DNA of 19,266 bases from CAYLLD01 sp964425135 (GTDB lineage Bacteria; Pseudomonadota; Alphaproteobacteria; Rhodobacterales; Rhodobacteraceae), in NCBI GenBank assembly GCA_964425135.1, contig CAYRKW010000064.1, positions 1-19,266 on the forward strand. Reading direction: 5' to 3'. Of this stretch, positions 11,586-19,266 are shown in pieces. The translations under genes were made by a program, and so were the position numbers. Under the pieces are notes generated by a model. The model was not told where the DNA came from, made no database searches, and saw nothing but the letters and a program-made list of their open reading frames with translations. Numbering within the stretch: the stretch's first letter is position 1; each line of letters starts with the position of its first letter.

Positions 11586-14570
11586 TTAGTTAAGCTGCGT
11601 GAGAAACCGCAGCGCTGATTTCGACGGCAGGAAGAAATACTCGCCCCCCTTCGTCGTCACCAGATCCGGTATATCGCGCAGGAAAATCGGCCCTGATGGC
11701 GTCGGGATCGTCATCCGCCCATGATCACCGCCGCGCCCCAATAGAGGGTCCACTTCGCCCTCAAGACCATGAAATTGTGGCGCAATCGACCATGTTTGCT
11801 GAATAAACTCGAACTGCCGCTCGATATCGGCATTGGCGCACATAAAGAGCAGACCTTCGCTCGCACCATCTTTGTAAAACCGTCCCCGCCGCAAGATGCG
11901 GTGGCGGTTGACGATGGAAAGCTGCTTGTCATCACCGGGCGTGAAGCTGTCGCGCGGATTGGAGCGTCGGACGTGGCTGCCAAACGGGCAGGCCTCTCCG
12001 GTGGGATCATCAACGCCCAGCTTATAATCATTGTCCGGCGCAACCTCCTTATCGCCGTTCCAGCCAGTTCCGGGCTCTTGCGGATATCGCACCATGGACG
12101 TGCCATCCTGCCAGCGTCCAACAAGTTTTGCGCCGATATATTGCTGCTTCTGTTCCGGCGTCAGACCTGTTGGAATACCCGGATGATCGGCAAAATCCAT
12201 CGCCGCTTTGCGCGTGAAATCGTGAAAGGCGTCAACGTTTTGCTCGATCTGGCGCACGACAAAATACGTCCCGTTCCGCCCCAGATCGCGTGCCTTTCCA
12301 GCGCCAGAGGATGCAAACTCAGGATAGTCCGTCCGATCATGGTCGGCGTTGAACACCGGCAGGATATTCGCCGGATCGCGCGCCGCCTGAACGGTTGGCG
12401 TCAGCGGCCTGTTGGCGCGGTTGTCGGGATAGCCCAGAATGAACTCACCCGCCGCCATCATATGCTGATCACGCGGCTCCAGTTTCACGCCACGTTCAAG
12501 ACCCGCGACTTTCGGCTGGCTCACGCCATCGGCAAAGCCAAACGGTTCTTTCGGGGCCTTATCGCCCGATCCTTTGGGTTTACGTGTGCTCAAATTGGTC
12601 GCGACAATCTTATGCACCAGCCTTCCGCCAGCTTTACCCAACCGCCCCTCAAACTCAGCAACCGCGCCCTCAATCTCTTCGGCAAGATGCTTATTTCGTG
12701 CCTTTTTGGCAGCTTCGGTCGCTGGCTCCAATTTCGTGCCATCCCCGACATAGATCAAATAGGCCGCATCAACGCGCTTGCTGTCTTCGGACCCGCCCCA
12801 GTCCCACTGATTTGGCGCGTCCTCGCCAATATCGCCAAGCGCCCGCGCACGGTCGGGATGTCCCATGCCTTGCACGAACGGATAATTAAATTCGGCAAGC
12901 TCCTCGTCGGTCAATCCCAGACGTGAGAGCCCGCTCGCTGAAAGCGCGATCTGATCGACGCGAAACGGGTTGGGCGCATGGCCGAAAGAGACATCTTCAC
13001 ACGCGCGCGCCAGCCAAGCACGTGCTTTCGCTTTGTCCTTGGGAAGTTGCACCAAACACGTCGCCGACTGCACATGGCGCACCAATCCGCCAAACATCAG
13101 CGTCTGAACTTCGCCCCGCTCCACATCACCGCGCGGACGCGTACGGCTGGCGAACAGCGCCAGAAAGGCCGCCGCTTCATCCTCGGTGGCAACAGAGCAA
13201 AACCCTTTGCGGATCGCCGCGTTCTTGCGCACTTGCGTTGTCGAGGTGTTCGGATACGCAATATACCAAAACCGCGTCGGGATCTGCTGACGGCGCGCCC
13301 AGCGCTTGAACAGATCACCATCCGTCGCCCCATCGAGGATCAGCATGAAGGTCTTGGGAAACCCGACCGTATTGCTCCAGGCCGCCGTCAGACCGCGCGC
13401 GGCTTTGGTGATGAAATCCTCCAGATAGCTTTCCCACGAGCCGCCGTAGTTTGAGAAAAACACCAGCTTATTGGTCCCGGGCAGCAGCACCCAGCGCGCA
13501 AAGTGGATCGTTCCGATATCGTTCAGATGCCCAGGCCGGAACTTCAGTCGCGCCATTTGTGCGATCATAAAAAACCCGATCCGCAGGCTCAGCCGCCGCC
13601 AGGGGCTCGGCTTCATCATCGACACACCTGTCAGATGGTTTTGGATAGACCCCTGATCTTCCCGGGCCCGCGCATCGGCGAGCATCGTCGGGTCGGGGAC
13701 CGTATAGTCGTTCTCCTCCGCCGTCTCGGATCGTCGTAACATGATCACGCCGATCACCATGGCAACGAAGATGATGACCACTGCAGCCGCGACAAAGAAG
13801 GTGAGCCAGCCGATGAGCCGCCCAATCCAGACCGCGAGCGCGCCGCGATCGCCAATCGGATCCGCAATCAGCCATAGTAAAAACGTAGCGATCAACGCAG
13901 CCCCGATCAGATGTGGCTTGAAGAAGATCGGGAGAGAGGCAATCGCGAGCTTCACCCGTATGCGAAACGACGATCCCGCTTTCTCCGGTGCGAGCAATTC
14001 GACCGGCTCAGGCGTCAGCATCGCCTGCATCCCGCCCATCGCCTCGCTCGCCTTCACCCGTTCGCGCAAGCGCGTCACCACATCGAGCGGAGAGCCATGG
14101 ATACCGCTTTGCTCCAATTCAGATTTGATCAGCGAAGAAAACTCTTTTTCCGCATGAATTCGCTTTACGCTCATTCCCGGCGTGCCGGAAAAATCCAAGC
14201 CCGGTGTGTCAAAGAGCCGGTGTCCAGTCTCAACCACAAAGGGTTTCAAATAGTCCGACGCTGTCCCGTCATTATGTCCGGTGATTTGCAGCAGATTGCG
14301 AAACACGTCCGACAATGCGCCGTCAAAGAGCGCCAGGCCGTCCTCAATCGTGCCATCCACCGACATCTCAAGGAGCATGCGGTCCTGCTCATCATCCGCA
14401 TCGCGCACCAGCGATCCGCTCATAAAATGAACGATCTGATCGTGATCAAACGCGGCCCGCACCTCAGGACTGGCCAGATTGCCCAGCGCATCAAGCGCAT
14501 CCTCTATCTGGCCGCGTGTGGTTTCATCCTGTGCTGTCGGAATTGCAATCGTGATGAATGCGTGGCTCAT
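11586..14570 (-). CDS. Large membrane-anchored DyP-type haem peroxidase
   Basis: 994 residues. The C-terminal half (about 490-994) is a DyP-type peroxidase, which uses H2O2 to oxidise dyes, phenols or other substrates. It shows the G-F-A-D-G motif (678-682, catalytic D681), the proximal haem histidine H866 in A-C-P-F-G-S-H-V-R-R-S-N-P-R, and distal arginine candidates in N-R-H-R-I-L-R-R-G (888-896). The N-terminal half carries two hydrophobic helices (about 219-236 and 254-277) between two soluble modules that resemble each other (see findings). No Sec or Tat signal is seen, so this is probably an inner-membrane protein. Single-domain DyPs are about 300-450 residues, so this is a long form. 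I chose ATG 14570 (MSHAFITIAIP) with GGGGG just upstream over an extension to 14609. It follows the antiporter gene after 101 bases. Substrate unknown. Confidence 0.85.
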   Translation of the reverse strand: MSHAFITIAIPTAQDETTRGQIEDALDALGNLASPEVRAAFDHDQIVHFMSGSLVRDADDEQDRMLLEMSVDGTIEDGLALFDGALSDVFRNLLQITGHNDGTASDYLKPFVVETGHRLFDTPGLDFSGTPGMSVKRIHAEKEFSSLIKSELEQSGIHGSPLDVVTRLRERVKASEAMGGMQAMLTPEPVELLAPEKAGSSFRIRVKLAIASLPIFFKPHLIGAALIATFLLWLIADPIGDRGALAVWIGRLIGWLTFFVAAAVVIIFVAMVIGVIMLRRSETAEENDYTVPDPTMLADARAREDQGSIQNHLTGVSMMKPSPWRRLSLRIGFFMIAQMARLKFRPGHLNDIGTIHFARWVLLPGTNKLVFFSNYGGSWESYLEDFITKAARGLTAAWSNTVGFPKTFMLILDGATDGDLFKRWARRQQIPTRFWYIAYPNTSTTQVRKNAAIRKGFCSVATEDEAAAFLALFASRTRPRGDVERGEVQTLMFGGLVRHVQSATCLVQLPKDKAKARAWLARACEDVSFGHAPNPFRVDQIALSASGLSRLGLTDEELAEFNYPFVQGMGHPDRARALGDIGEDAPNQWDWGGSEDSKRVDAAYLIYVGDGTKLEPATEAAKKARNKHLAEEIEGAVAEFEGRLGKAGGRLVHKIVATNLSTRKPKGSGDKAPKEPFGFADGVSQPKVAGLERGVKLEPRDQHMMAAGEFILGYPDNRANRPLTPTVQAARDPANILPVFNADHDRTDYPEFASSGAGKARDLGRNGTYFVVRQIEQNVDAFHDFTRKAAMDFADHPGIPTGLTPEQKQQYIGAKLVGRWQDGTSMVRYPQEPGTGWNGDKEVAPDNDYKLGVDDPTGEACPFGSHVRRSNPRDSFTPGDDKQLSIVNRHRILRRGRFYKDGASEGLLFMCANADIERQFEFIQQTWSIAPQFHGLEGEVDPLLGRGGDHGRMTIPTPSGPIFLRDIPDLVTTKGGEYFFLPSKSALRFLTQLN

Positions 14571-14671
14571 AAAATCCCCCGGCAAGACAACATCTGTCCA
14601 AATATACAACGAACACGCTGACGCTGTGAAACCGCCCTGTCAACGGTTTTGCTCATATTCTGAAGACACGC

Positions 14672-16561
14672 TCAGGACTTCGGCTCTGCCATGATCTCTT
14701 CCAGCTGCGCCCTGAGTTCTTCTTCCCAATCCCCGCGCAATTCTCTGACTTTGCTCATAAACGCTTCGTTCTCATATGCCGGAATATCCGGGGAATAGTG
14801 ATCCGCAACCATGAGCATGCTTTTGCGGTCAATTTCGGAAAAGGCATCGATCATTCGCTCCGCCTGATCGCGCGAATAACCCAGAGCCTCAATCGACGAA
14901 CGCCCCATGCGCAACGAACTATCATAGGTATCGCGGATGATGTCGCGGCACCCCGCATGCCACAGATCATAGACATGGTTCCGATCCACCGCGCGCGCCA
15001 CCACATGCACCTTCGGATGATGGTGGGTCATGTATTTGACGAGTTCGGTTATTTGCTCCTTACCGTCGATGGCGATCACGAAGAGCTTGGCCTCGTCAAT
15101 TCCCGCAGCGCTCAGAAGATCAGGCCGTGTGGCATCCCCATAATAGGCCTGCACACCAAATTTTTTGAGCATTTCCAGCTGTTTGGAACTGAAATCCATG
15201 ACCGTTGGCGACAGACCCGCACCGCGAAGGATCCGGCTGACGATACCACCTACACGCCCATGCCCCGCGATGAGAATCTCGCTGTTTTCCTCGATCTCAT
15301 CCATCTCCCGCACATCTGATGCCGAAAACTTCGGGGCGATAACCTTGTCGAAGAGTATGAAAAGCGCTGGCGTCAAGAGCATCGAAAGTGCAACGATCAG
15401 CAGCAATCTGTCGGCCAAATCAACAGGGATAACCGCATTGGCGACGGTGAATGACAGCAGAACGAACCCAAACTCGCCCGCTTGCGCGAGCCCAAGCGTG
15501 AACAACCACCGATCCGCACCGCCAATTTTGAAGACAACCGCCAAAACGTAGAGCACGAGCGCCTTGAGCGCGATCAAACCCAGCGTGAGCCCGATAATCT
15601 GTGCCAGATTTTCCGCCAAAAGCGCGAAGTTGATGCCCGCGCCCACGGTCATGAAGAAAAGCCCCAAGAGCAAACCCTTGAAAGGATCAATGTCGCTTTC
15701 CAGCTCATGCCGGTACTCGCTGTTGGCCAGCACCACGCCCGCCAGAAACGTCCCCAAAGCAGGCGAAAGCCCGACAAGCGACATCAAAAGCGCGATGCCG
15801 ATAACAATCATCAGCGCGGTTGCCACGAACAACTCGCGCAGGTTTGCCGCAGCGATGAACCGGAAAATCGGACCTGTCAAAAACGAACCGGCAAGCACCA
15901 CCGCCGCAATTGCGCCAAGCGTGACCAGCGCCACCGCATATCCAGGCAGACCATCAACAAGGCTCATCGGACTGCCGTGATCGCCCGTGCCGCCATGTCC
16001 ATCCCCGTGACCGCTATCTGCCGCATGCGACAGCGCCTCCGTCAACTCTGGCAGCGCCAGAAGCGGCACAAGGGCCAGCATCGGAATGACCGCGATATCC
16101 TGAAACAGCAGAACCGAGAAACTCGACTGCCCGCCATCACTTTTCATCAGCCCTTTTTCATTCAAGGTTTGCAGCACAATCGCGGTGGATGACAGCGCCA
16201 GAACCAGCCCCACAGCCAACGCGACGGTCCAATCAAGGCCAAACACCATCCCCGCAGCCATCACCAAAAGCGTCGTGAGACCAACCTGACCGCCGCCCAG
16301 CCCCGTCAGCTTGTGCCGCATCGACCAGAGCATTCTTGGCTCCAGCTCCAACCCCACAAGAAACAGCATCATCACCACGCCAAACTCGGCGAAATGCTGG
16401 ATCGCGATGACATCCACATGCAGCAGCGCCAGAATAGGCGAGATAGCAATGCCCGCGATCAGATACCCCAACACCGATCCCAGACCCAGCCGCGAGGCGA
16501 CCGGGACAGCGATCACACCTGCAATCAGGAAAATGAAGGCCAAGAGCAGAAAATCGGTCAT
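14672..16561 (-). CDS. KefB/CPA2-type K+/H+ (monovalent cation:proton) antiporter with RCK domain
   Basis: 629 residues. Residues 1-405 are a multi-helix CPA2 transporter domain with F-L-V-G-L-E-L-E-P (67-75) and L-L-F-Q-D (Q154-D155), the ion-site motif of Kef proteins. Then follows a TrkA-N/RCK NAD-binding domain beginning I-L-I-A-G-H-G-R-V-G-G (429-439), with Y-G-D-A-T-R-P-D (474-481). The role is electroneutral cation/proton exchange at the inner membrane, gated by nucleotide or thiol ligands. A loop at about 178-199 is rich in His, Asp and Gly (A-D-S-G-H-G-D-G-H-G-G-T-G-D-H-G), suggesting metal binding. GAGGG lies 7 bases before the ATG at 16561. It is upstream of, and possibly co-transcribed with, the DyP peroxidase, so oxidative or electrophile stress is a plausible shared theme. 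Confidence 0.92.
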   Translation of the reverse strand: MTDFLLLAFIFLIAGVIAVPVASRLGLGSVLGYLIAGIAISPILALLHVDVIAIQHFAEFGVVMMLFLVGLELEPRMLWSMRHKLTGLGGGQVGLTTLLVMAAGMVFGLDWTVALAVGLVLALSSTAIVLQTLNEKGLMKSDGGQSSFSVLLFQDIAVIPMLALVPLLALPELTEALSHAADSGHGDGHGGTGDHGSPMSLVDGLPGYAVALVTLGAIAAVVLAGSFLTGPIFRFIAAANLRELFVATALMIVIGIALLMSLVGLSPALGTFLAGVVLANSEYRHELESDIDPFKGLLLGLFFMTVGAGINFALLAENLAQIIGLTLGLIALKALVLYVLAVVFKIGGADRWLFTLGLAQAGEFGFVLLSFTVANAVIPVDLADRLLLIVALSMLLTPALFILFDKVIAPKFSASDVREMDEIEENSEILIAGHGRVGGIVSRILRGAGLSPTVMDFSSKQLEMLKKFGVQAYYGDATRPDLLSAAGIDEAKLFVIAIDGKEQITELVKYMTHHHPKVHVVARAVDRNHVYDLWHAGCRDIIRDTYDSSLRMGRSSIEALGYSRDQAERMIDAFSEIDRKSMLMVADHYSPDIPAYENEAFMSKVRELRGDWEEELRAQLEEIMAEPKS

Positions 16562-16778
16562 GTCAGCGCCCTCAAACGGTTGAGTTGTGGATCCACTTTT
16601 TCAAACCTTTCGTGAATGTAAAGTCTCGAGATCAAAACCGTAAACGCTCAGCCATACACAGCAGGTGGCGCCAGTTTGACCGAGCCGTCGCGCCAACGCC
16701 AATATGCACCAACTGTCGCTTGCACCCTTGGCACCATAAGCGCATTGTCGGCGGGATGATCATTATGGCCGACACGAC

Positions 16779-17774
16779 ATGCAAACGCTCGACACACTGG
16801 TAACGCGCGCCAAATCCGCGCCCAAACGCATCGTTCTTCCCGAAGGGGAGGACCCGCGCATTATTGAGGCGGCGATCAGGACGGCGCGGGATGGGCTTGC
16901 TGCACCCATTCTGATTGGCAACCGCGAAAAGATCACATTGCATGCAGGCGATGATATTGAGGCCATCGAGGTGTTTGAAGCGCCGGATGCCGCCATGAGT
17001 AAAGAGTTGACCGACGCGCTGTTTGAGGCGCGCAAGGCCAAGGGCATGACGATGGCTCAGGCTGCCGAGGCGCTCAAGGATCCGCTCAATCTGGGTGCCA
17101 TGCTGGTGCGCTGCGGTCATGCGGATGGCTTTGTTGCAGGCGCGGTTGCAACCACTGCGCAAACCGTCGGCACGGCCCTGCGCCTTATCGGTCGCGGCCC
17201 TGAGGCCAAGACCATTTCTTCGTTCTTTCTGATGGTACAACCGGCCCGCGATAATGAGGGAGAGCGTGCCTTTGTCTTTGCCGATTGCGGATTGATGGTT
17301 GAACCCACGCCGCCACAACTCGCGCAAATTGCCATTGCCTCTGCACGCAGCCACGAGCAGCTTTTGGGCGATACGCCGCGGGTTGCGATGCTCTCTTTCT
17401 CGACCAAAGGCAGTGCAACGCACGAGCGGATTGATAAAGTCACCGAAGCGCTGGCCATCGCGCGTGAGATCACGCCCGATCTTTTGATCGACGGTGAGTT
17501 GCAGTTTGATGCAGCCATGGTCCCCGATATCGCCGCCAGCAAAGCACCTGGCTCGCAGCTCGAAGGCCGCGCCAATGTCTTTGTCTTTCCAAATCTCGAT
17601 GCAGGCAATATCGGCTATAAAATCGCCCAGCGCATCGGTGGCGCCACGGCCATCGGCCCGATCCTTCAAGGACTTGCGCAACCGGCGAACGATCTGTCGC
17701 GCGGCTGCACGGCGCAAGATGTCTATCACCTGATGGCGGTGACAGTTATTCAGGCCCAGCAAAACGAAAGGTGA
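16779..17774 (+). CDS. pta: Phosphate acetyltransferase (short form)
   Basis: A 331-residue PTA/PTB-family enzyme interconverting acetyl-CoA + phosphate and acetyl phosphate + CoA in the cytosol. Motifs in order: V-L-P-E-G-E-D-P-R-I near the start, P-L-N-L-G-A-M-L-V-R, S-S-F-F-L-M, V-A-M-L-S-F-S-T-K-G-S-A, D-G-E-L-Q-F-D-A-A, and the late F-P-N-L-D-A-G-N-I-G-Y-K-I with G-P-I-L-Q-G. It is the single-domain form without the N-terminal regulatory domains of E. coli Pta. No acetate kinase or sulfoacetaldehyde acetyltransferase (xsc) gene is in the window, so its pathway is not decided. ATG 16779 has no good ribosome site of its own. A short frame from 16756 or 16765 overlaps it by some 25 bases and might couple translation. 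Confidence 0.93.
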   Translation: MQTLDTLVTRAKSAPKRIVLPEGEDPRIIEAAIRTARDGLAAPILIGNREKITLHAGDDIEAIEVFEAPDAAMSKELTDALFEARKAKGMTMAQAAEALKDPLNLGAMLVRCGHADGFVAGAVATTAQTVGTALRLIGRGPEAKTISSFFLMVQPARDNEGERAFVFADCGLMVEPTPPQLAQIAIASARSHEQLLGDTPRVAMLSFSTKGSATHERIDKVTEALAIAREITPDLLIDGELQFDAAMVPDIAASKAPGSQLEGRANVFVFPNLDAGNIGYKIAQRIGGATAIGPILQGLAQPANDLSRGCTAQDVYHLMAVTVIQAQQNER

Positions 17775-17777
17775 TGC

Positions 17778-17852
17778 ATGACCACCGAAAGTCTCAAGAA
17801 GGCCGATGTGACGTCGTTGATCAGCACTGACTCGATCACGAGCGCGCCTTGA
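17778..17852 (+). CDS. Possible 24-codon ORF coupling pta to the P1 peptidase gene
   Basis: ATG 17778 has a good ribosome site (AAAGG, 6 bases away) and opens MTTESLKKADVTSLISTDSI, ending T-S-A-P. Its TGA overlaps the TTG start of the peptidase gene by three bases (TTGA). It begins three bases after the pta stop. It may exist mainly to bring ribosomes to the weak TTG start, or may be the remnant of a longer gene. No family recognised. Confidence 0.35.
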   Translation: MTTESLKKADVTSLISTDSITSAP

Positions 17853-18838
17853 AGCCGGGCAAACGCAATCTGATCACCGATGTTCCGGGCCTCAAGGTCG
17901 GGAACGCCTCTGATGCGGCGCTTAAATCTGGCACGACGGTGCTCATTGGCGACAAACCTTTCACCGCATCCGCGCATGTGATGGGCGGTGCGCCGGGCAC
18001 GCGGGAGACCGATCTTCTGGCTCCCGACAAACTGGTGGAACAGGTGGACGCGCTGGTTCTGTCGGGCGGCTCCGCCTTCGGTCTTGATGCAGCATCCGGC
18101 GTAACTGACGGGCTGCGCGCGCTGGGGCGCGGGTTTGTTGTTGGACCTGCGACAATCCCCATCGTGCCAACAGCGATCCTGTTTGATCTGCTGAATGGTG
18201 GTGCGAAAGATTGGGCCTCTAACCCCTACCCTGCTTTGGGACGTTCCGCACTAGAGAACGCCGCAACCGATTTCAAAATCGGCACTCAGGGCGCAGGCAC
18301 GGGCGCCACGACCGCCTCGACCAAAGGCGGATTGGGCTCGGCCTCTTTCGTCCTCGACAATGGCATCACCGTCGGCGCACTCGTCGCCGCCAATCCGCTG
18401 GGTTCGGTCACGACGCCAGACAGCAAACACTTCTGGGCAGCCCCGTTTGAATGCGAAGGCGAGTTTGGCGGGCTTGGACCAGACCCACGCGGCGATCTGA
18501 CCGCTGAGGCAATGCGCCTCAAAAATCTCGATCCCGGCCAAAACACCACCATCGCCATCGTGGCCACAGATGCAGCGTTGAGCAAAACCCAATGCCATCG
18601 CATCGCAACCGCCGCCCATGACGGCATGGCCCGCGCGATTGTGCCATCGCACACACCCTTTGATGGCGATATCGTCTTCGCTGCTGCGACCGGCACGAAC
18701 ACGGCGGAAATCGGACCTGAAACCTTGCTGGCCATCGGTCACGCCGCCGCCCAAACCCTCGCCCGTGCCATCGCCCGCGCGATCCATGCTGCAACGCCTC
18801 AGAGCGGCGATCTCCTTCCGAGCTGGTCCGAACTTTAG
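17849..18838 (+). CDS. P1 family (S58, DmpA-like) peptidase
   Basis: 329 residues of the S58/P1 family (DmpA aminopeptidase, BapA), N-terminal nucleophile-type enzymes that self-cleave and then remove N-terminal residues or split beta-peptides. Recognisable parts: the start K-P-G-K-R-N-L-I-T-D-V-P-G-L-K-V-G, L-S-G-G-S-A-F-G-L-D-A-A-S-G-V (about 70-84), G-A-G-T-G-A-T-T-A-S-T-K-G-G-L-G, and the late S-H-T-P-F-D-G-D-I-V-F-A-A-A-T-G. I did not assign the cleavage site. The start is TTG at 17849, because homology begins at that point and no ATG/GTG fits in frame nearby. It follows pta and a 24-codon ORF in one probable operon. The substrate is unknown. Confidence 0.88.
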   Translation: MKPGKRNLITDVPGLKVGNASDAALKSGTTVLIGDKPFTASAHVMGGAPGTRETDLLAPDKLVEQVDALVLSGGSAFGLDAASGVTDGLRALGRGFVVGPATIPIVPTAILFDLLNGGAKDWASNPYPALGRSALENAATDFKIGTQGAGTGATTASTKGGLGSASFVLDNGITVGALVAANPLGSVTTPDSKHFWAAPFECEGEFGGLGPDPRGDLTAEAMRLKNLDPGQNTTIAIVATDAALSKTQCHRIATAAHDGMARAIVPSHTPFDGDIVFAAATGTNTAEIGPETLLAIGHAAAQTLARAIARAIHAATPQSGDLLPSWSEL

Positions 18839-18845
18839 CACGGAT

Positions 18846-18874
18846 TTGCGAAAGTTCGTCGATCTCGCTACCCT
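18846..18874 (+). promoter_or_regulatory. Candidate promoter for a leaderless VOC-family mRNA
   Basis: TTGCGA (18846-18851), a 17-base spacer and TACCCT (18869-18874) end 6 bases before the ATG at 18881. Transcription would start at or next to the A of ATG. No Shine-Dalgarno is present, only ACCCCC. The match to consensus is modest (4/6 and 3/6). Confidence 0.3.
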
Positions 18875-18880
18875 ACCCCC

Positions 18881-19246
18881 ATGGAAAAAGTCACAGGCAT
18901 CGGCGGAATTTTCTTCCGCAGCAAGGATACCAAAGCACTCATGGCGTGGTATGAGCGTCATCTTGGGATCAACCAAGTACCCGACAGTTATGAGGCCGAG
19001 GTCTGGACACAGGACGCCGGTCCAACCGTGTTCGCCCCCTTCGCGCAAGACACCGAATATTTTGGCGATGCGTCCCAGCAGTGGATGATCAATTTCCGCG
19101 TGAGCAGTCTCGATGCGATGGTTGCGCAGTTGCAGTCAGCGGAAATTGACGTGGAGATTGACCCCGAAACCTACCCCAACGGTCGCTTCGCGCGGCTTGC
19201 CGATCCTGAAGGCAATCCCATCCAGTTGTGGGAGCCGAACGACTAG
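18881..19246 (+). CDS. VOC (glyoxalase/bleomycin-resistance) superfamily protein
   Basis: A complete 121-residue single-domain VOC protein, probably a metal-dependent dimer. The beta-alpha-beta pattern is clear: G-I-G-G-I-F-F-R-S-K-D-T-K-A-L-M-A-W-Y early (7-24), W-M-I-N-F-R-V-S-S-L-D-A-M in the middle, and the terminal F-A-R-L-A-D-P-E-G-N-P-I-Q-L-W-E-P with the usual metal-site glutamate. Enzyme and substrate cannot be told from sequence: glyoxalase, dioxygenase and resistance proteins share the fold. It starts 42 bases after the peptidase stop and lacks a ribosome site, so it may have its own promoter. Confidence 0.9.
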   Translation: MEKVTGIGGIFFRSKDTKALMAWYERHLGINQVPDSYEAEVWTQDAGPTVFAPFAQDTEYFGDASQQWMINFRVSSLDAMVAQLQSAEIDVEIDPETYPNGRFARLADPEGNPIQLWEPND

Positions 19247-19266
19247 AGCCTCCGACCCAAAACCTG

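Noticed and set aside
11769..12926. Plus-strand 385-codon frame opposite the DyP gene
   Set aside because: Shadow frame; the minus strand carries the conserved haem-peroxidase motifs in this interval.
16632..17762. Long open frame on the minus strand opposite pta
   Set aside because: The plus-strand product is an unmistakable phosphate acetyltransferase. The antisense frame has no recognisable domain and reflects codon bias in GC-rich DNA.
1..19266. CRISPR arrays, insertion sequences, prophage or tRNA genes
   Set aside because: No regular direct repeats, transposase or integrase motifs, or tRNA-like cloverleaf sequences were noticed. Long-range repeats could still have been missed by eye.

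Overview
The window looks like a chromosomal stretch from an alphaproteobacterium, most likely Rhodobacterales (Roseobacter/Rhodobacter-like). The reasons are moderately high GC (57% in one hand-counted stretch of sufB), an iscR-led suf operon in the order known from that group, an IscR with a single cysteine, and a COG2945-type hydrolase divergent from iscR. No mobile element, CRISPR array, rRNA or tRNA was seen. All protein calls are family recognition by eye; no search was run.

Left part (1-6285, all minus strand, read right to left): an iron-sulfur cluster assembly operon. It runs iscR, a NifS/IscS-type cysteine desulfurase, sufB, a secreted Rap1a/Tai-like protein, a 56-residue membrane ORF, a YbjQ/UPF0145 protein, a 69-residue two-helix membrane protein, sufC and sufD (cut by the window edge). 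The desulfurase mobilises sulfur, SufBCD is the scaffold on which the cluster is built, and IscR senses cluster status. Several genes overlap by 1-4 bases. Three intercistronic gaps hold strong inverted repeats, one with a G-quadruplex-type loop. The iscR promoter at about 6388-6416 is covered by two palindromes: an Irr-box-like (ICE) element over the -10, and a 25-bp palindrome containing the -35.

Middle (6453-11549, plus strand): a COG2945 alpha/beta hydrolase with a terminator behind it; a two-gene unit of an IlvD/EDD-family sugar-acid dehydratase and an aldo/keto reductase, probably carbohydrate oxidation; an AT-richer 460-bp intergenic region; and an unusual regulator with an N-terminal XRE-like HTH, an acyl-homoserine-lactone-type binding domain and a C-terminal LuxR-like HTH.

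Right part: convergent to the regulator, on the minus strand, are a 994-residue membrane-anchored DyP-type peroxidase and, upstream of it, a KefB-type CPA2 cation/proton antiporter with an RCK domain. Divergent from these on the plus strand are a short phosphate acetyltransferase, a 24-codon ORF, a P1/S58-family peptidase with a TTG start, and a VOC-family protein that may be read from a leaderless mRNA.

The items most worth a second look are the XRE-AHL-LuxR triple-domain regulator, the doubly palindromic iscR promoter, the hairpin with a G4 loop behind iscR, the low-GC Rap1a-like gene inside the suf operon, and the apparent internal duplication in the DyP N-terminus. I did not see a clearly new defence or mobile system.
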